A DNA stretch of 20,378 bases. Origin: an uncultured delta proteobacterium (GTDB lineage: Bacteria > Myxococcota_A > Bradymonadia > REDH01). The stretch covers positions 1-20,378 of the forward strand of contig CAIWGR010000234.1 of assembly GCA_903912275.1 (NCBI GenBank). The letters are read 5' to 3'. This document shows positions 16,224-20,378 of this stretch, one piece after another (the first letter of the stretch is position 1; each line of letters starts with the position of its first letter). The notes beneath the pieces were generated by a model that was not told the DNA's origin, ran no database searches, and saw only the letters and a list, made by a program, of their open reading frames with translations. A program made the position numbers and the translations under genes.

Positions 16224-16914
16224 TCTCACCTCATGGTTCTCCAGCTTCGGCGGCGGCACAGGCGGCCCGCCGCAGGTGGGCGCGGCACTTGCGGCCATGC
16301 TCGCCGCCTTCCTCTTCTCGCAGGTGCTCGCCTGGTGTTACGAGCGCACCTACCGCGGCGTCTCCTACTCGGTCGGCTTCAACCACACCCTCATCCTCGG
16401 CTCCGTCTCGGCTTCGCTGCTGGTCATCTCCATGCAGCGGTCGCTCATCGCCGGCATCGGGCTGCTTGCGGCCGTCTCCATCATCCGCTTCCGGAGCACG
16501 CTCAAGTCGCCCCGCGACCTCGTCTTCATGATGGGGGCCCTCACCTTCGGCATCGCCTCGGGCATCGGCGCGACCGCGGAGGCCGCCGTGGGCTGCCTCC
16601 TCTTCTGCCTCATCGCCTTCTACCTCAACGCCTCCCCCTTCGGCTCCCACGCCCGGTTCGACGGCGTGCTCCGCTTCCGAACCCCCGTGGCGACCCAGGT
16701 CGAGGGCCGCGTGGAGCCCATCCTCGACCGTTGCTGCCGCCGTCACCTGCTGCTCAGCGTGGCCGAGGTGGCGCAGGGCTCCTTTGTGGAGCATGCCTAC
16801 CAGATCAAGTTCCGCTCCATGGGCGACCGCGAGGCGCTCATCACCTCGCTCCGCGAAGAGCTCGACGTGCGCGATGTGCGCATGCTGATGCAAGACGCGG
16901 CGTTGGAGGTCTGA
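16216..16914 (+). CDS. DUF4956 inner-membrane protein, partner of the VTC polymerase
   Basis: 232 residues. The ATG at 16216 lies inside the VTC stop region; a longer frame upstream overlaps VTC and adds unrelated residues. Membrane segments are seen at about 19-41, 56-73, 76-90, 102-119 and 121-138. RFRSTLKSPRD at 91-101 is a hallmark DUF4956 motif, with basic residues in a cytosolic-facing loop suited to an anionic chain. A soluble C-terminal domain (about 145-232) has an alpha/beta pattern and ends VRDVRMLMQDA. DUF4956 proteins are of unknown biochemical function but are repeatedly found beside VTC-domain proteins, by analogy with the membrane part of the yeast VTC complex that carries polyphosphate across the vacuolar membrane. 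Here it is the only multi-pass membrane protein in the operon, so it is the best candidate channel for the polymer (inference). The next gene starts after one base. Confidence 0.9.
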   Translation: MDSLTSWFSSFGGGTGGPPQVGAALAAMLAAFLFSQVLAWCYERTYRGVSYSVGFNHTLILGSVSASLLVISMQRSLIAGIGLLAAVSIIRFRSTLKSPRDLVFMMGALTFGIASGIGATAEAAVGCLLFCLIAFYLNASPFGSHARFDGVLRFRTPVATQVEGRVEPILDRCCRRHLLLSVAEVAQGSFVEHAYQIKFRSMGDREALITSLREELDVRDVRMLMQDAALEV

Positions 16915-16915
16915 G

Positions 16916-18025
16916 ATGGGGCGTAGGCTCGAGCGCATCTCCGACGGCATCTTCGACCGTCTCAACATCACCCCGCTCGGCCTGCTGGTAGTCGGAGCGA
17001 CGGGCGCACTTGTGGTGCTGCTCCATGGTGTGAGCAGCGTCTCCATCGAGGCGCCCGCCGTCGCAGAGGCCCCCTCCTTTGCCTACGCCGCGCCGCTTGC
17101 GGGCGTGGTGGCCGAGGTGAAGGTCGCGGCAGGTCAGAAGGTGGCCAAGGGCGACCTGCTGCTGGTGCTTTCCGACGCGCCCGTGAAGCGGGAGCTGGCC
17201 ACCGTGGACGCCGAGATCGAGCGTGTGCAGCGGGAGCTGAACTTTGAGTGGGAGAGCCTCAAGATCTCCACCTCCGCCGATTCCTTTCGGGCCAAGGCCG
17301 CGCTGCTCGACGCCCGCCGCGAGGCGGAGCTGGCCGAGGCGGAGCGCGCTGCGATGGCGAAGGTGGCGGCCTCTTCGGGCCAGCTCAAGGCCGAGGCCGA
17401 CAAGCGGGCAGAGGAGCGGCTGGTGGACCAGCGCGAGGCGGCAGCGGCGGGCGACAGCGCGGTGCGCGACACGGCCACGCTCTCGCAGGCAGAGCGCCGC
17501 GCGGCGATCGCCAAGGCCTATGTGGAGGCCTACAACAAGCTCGGACCGTCCGAAGGGTCGGGCAGCATGGCCTCGCAGTTTGACGCACGGGTGAAGGCCG
17601 AACTGGCCACGCTCACACTCCAGCGTGACCAGTTGACCGCCGACCTCGCAGCGCTCTCCATCCGTGCCCGTGAGGCCGGCTTTGTGTCGACCGTCGCGGC
17701 GGCAGGGCAGGGCGTTGCGTTGGGAGACACGGTGGCGAAGCTTTCAGGGCTGCGCGCCGGAGAGGTGGTCGCCTATCTGCCGGCCGATACCGCGCCGGGC
17801 CAGATGGAGGCGGGAGCGCAGGCCTCGCTGGTCGGTCCCGGTTGGAGCTGTGCCGAGCCCGCAGAGGTGCTTTCGACGGGCCCCGAGGTGGTGGAGGCAC
17901 CGGGGCAGGTCTCGGCCATTCGCAAGTCGCCGGTCTTCGGTCGGCCCGTCCACCTCAAGGTTCCCGCCAGCTGCAGGCTGGCCGCGGGTCAGGTGCTGAC
18001 GGCCCGGTTCGCGTCCAAGCCATGA
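16916..18025 (+). CDS. HlyD-like periplasmic adaptor (membrane fusion protein)
   Basis: 369 residues. One membrane helix at about 20-37 is preceded by a short basic cytosolic tail, giving the N-in topology usual for HlyD-type adaptors. The first half of a lipoyl/barrel-sandwich domain is PLAGVVAEVKVAAGQKVAKG (60-79) continuing to DLLLVLSD. A long Ala/Glu/Arg-rich coiled-coil hairpin runs from about 90 to 245. The second half of the lipoyl domain starts near GFVSTV (255-260) and continues to VALGDTVAKLSG, followed by a beta-barrel-like region with VVAYLPAD and a late KSPVFGRPVHLKVPA. Adaptors of this kind bridge an inner-membrane pump and a TolC-type outer-membrane duct. No ABC, RND or MFS pump gene accompanies it. 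The start lies one base after the DUF4956 stop, and its stop overlaps the next start (ATGA). Confidence 0.88.
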   Translation: MGRRLERISDGIFDRLNITPLGLLVVGATGALVVLLHGVSSVSIEAPAVAEAPSFAYAAPLAGVVAEVKVAAGQKVAKGDLLLVLSDAPVKRELATVDAEIERVQRELNFEWESLKISTSADSFRAKAALLDARREAELAEAERAAMAKVAASSGQLKAEADKRAEERLVDQREAAAAGDSAVRDTATLSQAERRAAIAKAYVEAYNKLGPSEGSGSMASQFDARVKAELATLTLQRDQLTADLAALSIRAREAGFVSTVAAAGQGVALGDTVAKLSGLRAGEVVAYLPADTAPGQMEAGAQASLVGPGWSCAEPAEVLSTGPEVVEAPGQVSAIRKSPVFGRPVHLKVPASCRLAAGQVLTARFASKP

Positions 18026-19224
18026 GGCGCTTCGTTGTTCTCGCTGCGCTCCTTGGGTCCGGTTGCGCTTCGACCGCGGTTGCGCCTGCGCCTCGCGCGG
18101 CCTTCAGCGCCGTGGAGTCCGACCCAGCCGTTGCGGCGGCCGCAGCGCGGCTCGAGGCGGCCCGGAGCGAAGAGGCTGGCCCCGGTCCGATTGACGGGCT
18201 CGAACTCCGCGTCGGCGGCATCGGCGAAGGACAGACGGCGCCCGGCGGGAACCTCGAGGTTGGCGCCCGCCTGAACCTCACCTCGCCCTTCGAGATGGCG
18301 GCGCAGGGACGGGCGGCACAGGCCGCCGTGGACGAAGCCGCCGCGGTGCTCGATGCTGTGGCGCTCAAGACGCTGGTGGGCCGCTGCGACAGCGATGTGG
18401 CCCGCTCCGCGAGCGAGGCGCGCCGCGACATCGCTGCCAAGGCAGCAAACCGGCTCGGCGAGCTCGACGGCTGGGTGCGCGGACTGGGGCGCGCAAATCT
18501 CCTCTCTGCCTCGGCGCTGCTCGAACTCCGCATGGAGCTGGGCATGGCCCGCGTTGCCGCGGCACCCTCGCCGCAGGCTGCCGACACGCTGCCGCTCTTC
18601 GGGCTCCCCGACGCGGCCTGGAGCGGCCGGGCCTGGACTGCCACGGGCCCGCAGCTCGACGCCCTGATCGACCGCTACAACCCCGACCTTGCCACGCGGC
18701 GCGCGGCCGGCCGCCGGTTCGAGGCGCTCGCCGAGCGGGCGGGTGCGGCGGCGCTGCCCTGGCTGAACTTCGTGGAGATGAGCTACCAGCCCTACAACGA
18801 CGACCTCGTGCGGGGCGACTACGCGGCTCGCCTGTCGGTGGAGCTCCCGCTGTCGGGCGAAGCGGGCGATGCCGCCGACGGCTACCGGCAGCGGGCCAAG
18901 GCGGAGACGCTCGATGGCGAGGCGCTGCGGGCGGAGCTCCGGCTTGCCGCGCAGGAGGCGCTGGCGACGCTGGCGGCCTACCGCGAGCGCGAGGCGACCT
19001 GGACGGAGCTCCTCGCAGCAGCCACCGAGGCGGAGCAGGTTGCAGACAGCTCCATCGCGGCCCGGTCGGGCGAGGCCGACGACCTCTTCACGCTGGCGAG
19101 GCGGGCGCAAGAGGTTCGGCTGCGTGCGCTGGGCTGGCAGGAAGAGGTGGCCCGCGCCGGCTGCTCGCTGCTGGCCGCGACCGGCGTGCGGCCAGAGCAG
19201 TTCGACGCGAGCGTGACGAAGTAG
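18022..19224 (+). CDS. TolC-like outer-membrane efflux lipoprotein
   Basis: 400 residues. The signal peptide is short, with lipobox LLGSGC and C15 lipidated. The mature protein is Ala/Glu/Leu-rich with two helical hairpin blocks, about 75-190 and 285-385, typical of the OEP (PF02321) fold. Beta segments between them include LNLTSPF in the first half and FVEMSYQPYNDD followed by ARLSVELPL in the second, placed as in TolC barrel strands. At 400 residues it is slightly shorter than typical TolC/OprM proteins. It would form the outer-membrane duct for the adjacent HlyD-like adaptor. The ATG overlaps the adaptor stop (ATGA). Lipidation makes it more like OprM than TolC. It is the last gene of the run. 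Confidence 0.82.
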   Translation: MRRFVVLAALLGSGCASTAVAPAPRAAFSAVESDPAVAAAAARLEAARSEEAGPGPIDGLELRVGGIGEGQTAPGGNLEVGARLNLTSPFEMAAQGRAAQAAVDEAAAVLDAVALKTLVGRCDSDVARSASEARRDIAAKAANRLGELDGWVRGLGRANLLSASALLELRMELGMARVAAAPSPQAADTLPLFGLPDAAWSGRAWTATGPQLDALIDRYNPDLATRRAAGRRFEALAERAGAAALPWLNFVEMSYQPYNDDLVRGDYAARLSVELPLSGEAGDAADGYRQRAKAETLDGEALRAELRLAAQEALATLAAYREREATWTELLAAATEAEQVADSSIAARSGEADDLFTLARRAQEVRLRALGWQEEVARAGCSLLAATGVRPEQFDASVTK

Positions 19225-19237
19225 GGGTTTGGGAGGG

Positions 19238-19275
19238 GGGCGGCCGGAGGGTGACGGCCTACCGCCCGCACTTTC
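19238..19275 (+). terminator. Possible terminator after the TolC-like gene
   Basis: GGGCGG at 19238-19243 can pair with CCGCCC at 19262-19267, with additional GGCC/GGCC pairing possible inside. A moderately T-rich CACTTTCTTC follows. It lies 14 bp after the operon's last stop. The T-tract is weak, so the call is tentative. Confidence 0.3.
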
Positions 19276-19334
19276 TTCACGGCACCCCGCAACAACCGGC
19301 GACGAACGACGATAACTTCAGAGTCCAAGACTCC

Positions 19335-19338
19335 GAGG
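19335..19338 (+). promoter_or_regulatory. Ribosome binding site of the Rpn/DUF4351-like gene
   Basis: GAGG lies 6 bases before the GTG at 19345. A TTG follows immediately at 19348. This supports a non-ATG start at this point. Confidence 0.45.
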
Positions 19339-19344
19339 TCTGTC

Positions 19345-20262
19345 GTGTTGAAACGCAAACGCTATCCTGACAACCAACCCCATCTCCGCAAATGGCACGA
19401 GGCACGCAACACAGGGGTGCTGCAGAGCGGCTTTCCGCTCGAACTGGTGCAGGAGCAGATGCCGCAGCCGCGCCACGGCTACTTCGTCGACATGTTCATC
19501 GATGCGCGCGAACGGCTCCCCGTTGCGCTTGAACCGCTGAGGCGCTTTGTCGAGGGGCGGCGCATCGTCATCGAGTTCGAGTCGGGTCCGATCTCGGCGG
19601 CAAAGCTGCGCCGCCACCTGGCGCAGCCGCTGCTTGTGCCCCCGCCGGAAGACCCCGACGAGGCGGTGCTGCTGGTCATCTGTCGGCAACCTCCAGAGGC
19701 GCTGCTCGCCTTTCACGACGCTGTGCTCCTGGAGCCGGGCCTCTGGCAGATTCCGCGCGGTCGGCGAGGCGCAGCCTACATCGTGGTCCCGGGGTTGCTG
19801 GAGGCTAAGCCGGGCTACGCGCTGCTTCGCATCTTGTTCGCATCGCGGGGCAAGGAAGATGCGAAGGAACGCATGGGCCACCTCTTGACCGACCCTAGGC
19901 TGCCGAGCGATATTCTTCGGCAGTTGTTACGCCGCATCCGCAGACATGAGGTACCCATGACAGTCGAAGAACAGGGCGAACTTAACTCCACCGCTTACCT
20001 CAATTCCCTGCTTCGACGCATCGCGCGCCAAAGGATGGCGCGGGCCCGTCGAGAAGGCGAGGCGCAGGTCCGGCAAGAGGGGCGGCAAGAGGGGCGGCAA
20101 GAGGGCGAGCAGAAGGGCGAGCAGCGCACGCTGCTGGCTGTCGCGTCGCGCATCGTTTCGCCGTCCGAACTGGAGCAGCTCGGCACGCTGCCGCTCGAGC
20201 AGCTTAGGGTCGAAGTAGAGGCACGCATCGCAGCGCTGGCAGGGCAGCAACGCCAGGGCTGA
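19345..20262 (+). CDS. Possible Rpn/DUF4351-like nuclease-type protein
   Basis: 305 residues, starting at GTG 19345 with a GAGG six bases upstream. The N-terminal part has HGYFVDMFID and RRIVIEFESG (about 40-80), acidic residues at strand ends in the way PD-(D/E)xK folds place them, but the canonical E-x-K is not obvious. The middle contains VLLVICRQ, GLWQIPRGRRGAAYIVVPGLL and a basic helix RQLLRRIRRH. The C-terminus has three RQEG units, an EQKGEQ stretch, and a final amphipathic helix pair. Charged Gly-Gln-Glu repeats ahead of a small helical tail are typical of Rpn-family and DUF4351 proteins, so I place it there with caution. Rpn proteins are known as DNA-active toxins or anti-phage effectors controlled by an internally translated C-terminal piece. 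This gene has a good candidate for that internal start. It could instead be an uncharacterised lineage-specific family. Confidence 0.72.
   Translation: MLKRKRYPDNQPHLRKWHEARNTGVLQSGFPLELVQEQMPQPRHGYFVDMFIDARERLPVALEPLRRFVEGRRIVIEFESGPISAAKLRRHLAQPLLVPPPEDPDEAVLLVICRQPPEALLAFHDAVLLEPGLWQIPRGRRGAAYIVVPGLLEAKPGYALLRILFASRGKEDAKERMGHLLTDPRLPSDILRQLLRRIRRHEVPMTVEEQGELNSTAYLNSLLRRIARQRMARARREGEAQVRQEGRQEGRQEGEQKGEQRTLLAVASRIVSPSELEQLGTLPLEQLRVEVEARIAALAGQQRQG
19898..20008 (+). repeat. 111-bp direct repeat, copy 1 (inside the Rpn/DUF4351-like gene)
   Basis: This segment is identical, base for base, to 20268-20378 at an offset of 370 bp. The match starts at GGCTGCCGAGCG; the base before it differs (A versus G). 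It contains the internal GAGG and ATG of the gene. Confidence 0.97.
19948..20262 (+). CDS. Possible internally initiated C-terminal product (101 residues)
   Basis: An in-frame ATG at 19957 (residue 205 of the full protein) has GAGG at 19948-19951, a 5-base spacer, and sits at the junction between the putative nuclease part and the charged C-terminal region. Starting there gives a 101-residue product beginning MTVEEQGELNS, with the RQEG repeats and final helices. Rpn-family genes are known to make such small internal proteins that inhibit the full-length toxin. The sequence shows only a well-spaced site, not its use. The stated coordinates include the ribosome binding site. Confidence 0.4.
   Translation, partial: EVPMTVEEQGELNSTAYLNSLLRRIARQRMARARREGEAQVRQEGRQEGRQEGEQKGEQRTLLAVASRIVSPSELEQLGTLPLEQLRVEVEARIAALAGQQRQG
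20071..20106 (+). repeat. Three tandem 12-bp units encoding RQEG repeats
   Basis: CGGCAAGAGGGG occurs at 20071-20082 and 20083-20094, and a one-base variant at 20095-20106. Near-perfect identity suggests recent slippage expansion, giving in-frame four-residue steps. Confidence 0.85.
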
Positions 20263-20267
20263 GCGCG

Positions 20268-20378
20268 GGCTGCCGAGCGATATTCTTCGGCAGTTGTTAC
20301 GCCGCATCCGCAGACATGAGGTACCCATGACAGTCGAAGAACAGGGCGAACTTAACTCCACCGCTTACCTCAATTCCC
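20268..20378 (+). repeat. 111-bp direct repeat, copy 2 (runs to the window edge)
   Basis: Identical to 19898-20008 up to the last base of the window, so the real repeat may be longer. It begins 5 bp after the stop of the Rpn/DUF4351-like gene. It could be a tandem duplication of the gene's 3' third, the start of a related gene fragment, or an assembly end artefact. Confidence 0.95.
20327..20378 (+). CDS. Start of a second copy of the C-terminal reading frame, cut by the window edge
   Basis: Copy 2 of the repeat carries the same GAGG (20318-20321), spacer and ATG, opening a frame that begins MTVEEQGELNSTAYLNS and is open to the window end. Outside the parent gene this would be a free-standing version of the C-terminal domain. 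Whether it is a gene, a pseudogene remnant or an artefact cannot be decided here. Confidence 0.3.
   Translation, partial: MTVEEQGELNSTAYLNS

Noticed and set aside
1..20378. Search for tRNA, rRNA, insertion sequences, transposases and integrases
   Set aside because: None was seen on either strand by reading; only the right-end duplication hints at rearrangement.

Overview
The window is a GC-rich bacterial segment (roughly two thirds G+C by eye) packed with genes. All genes run on the + strand except one methyltransferase gene. Several predicted lipoproteins have long Asp/Thr-rich linkers after the lipidated Cys, and one carries a tandem Cys-rich repeat array. This style, together with the GC content and a two-membrane envelope (TolC-like protein, lipoproteins), points to a Myxococcota or Bradymonadota-like member of the former Deltaproteobacteria. 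That placement is an inference; the window has no rRNA or other marker gene.

Layout. (1) 2-1006 is the end of a Cys-containing, coiled-coil protein with a C-terminal membrane anchor. (2) 1070-5481 is a likely operon: an AAA/ABC-type ATPase with a DUF3696-like tail, a protein with a possible PLD-like (MIT_C-like) domain, a YdhS-type FAD/NAD(P)-binding protein coupled through an ATGA overlap, and a short HPF/RaiA ribosome hibernation factor. (3) 5478-6296, minus strand, is a METTL-type SAM methyltransferase converging on hpf. (4) 6448-8169 is a TMTC/PMT-like multi-pass glycosyltransferase with a TPR. (5) 8360-15284 is a translationally coupled run of three lipoproteins: a secreted PPDK/PEP-synthase-like ATP-grasp protein with a phosphohistidine domain, a short Asp/Thr-rich lipoprotein, and a 1173-residue beta-propeller lipoprotein interrupted by 15 Cys-rich repeats. 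(6) 15435-19224 is a tight four-gene operon: VTC-type polyphosphate polymerase domain, DUF4956 membrane protein, HlyD-like adaptor, TolC-like outer-membrane lipoprotein. (7) 19345-20262 is a possible Rpn/DUF4351-like protein with a well-placed internal start. A 111-bp part of it is repeated exactly at the right end of the window.

The strongest candidate for an undescribed system is region 6. A polyphosphate-type polymerase and its membrane partner share an operon with the adaptor and outer-membrane parts of a tripartite exporter, but no ABC, RND or MFS pump is present. This suggests synthesis of an anionic polymer coupled to export across both membranes. Second-tier candidates are the ATPase plus PLD-like pair (possible defence module), the secreted ATP-grasp/phosphohistidine lipoprotein, and the gene-within-gene arrangement at the right end.
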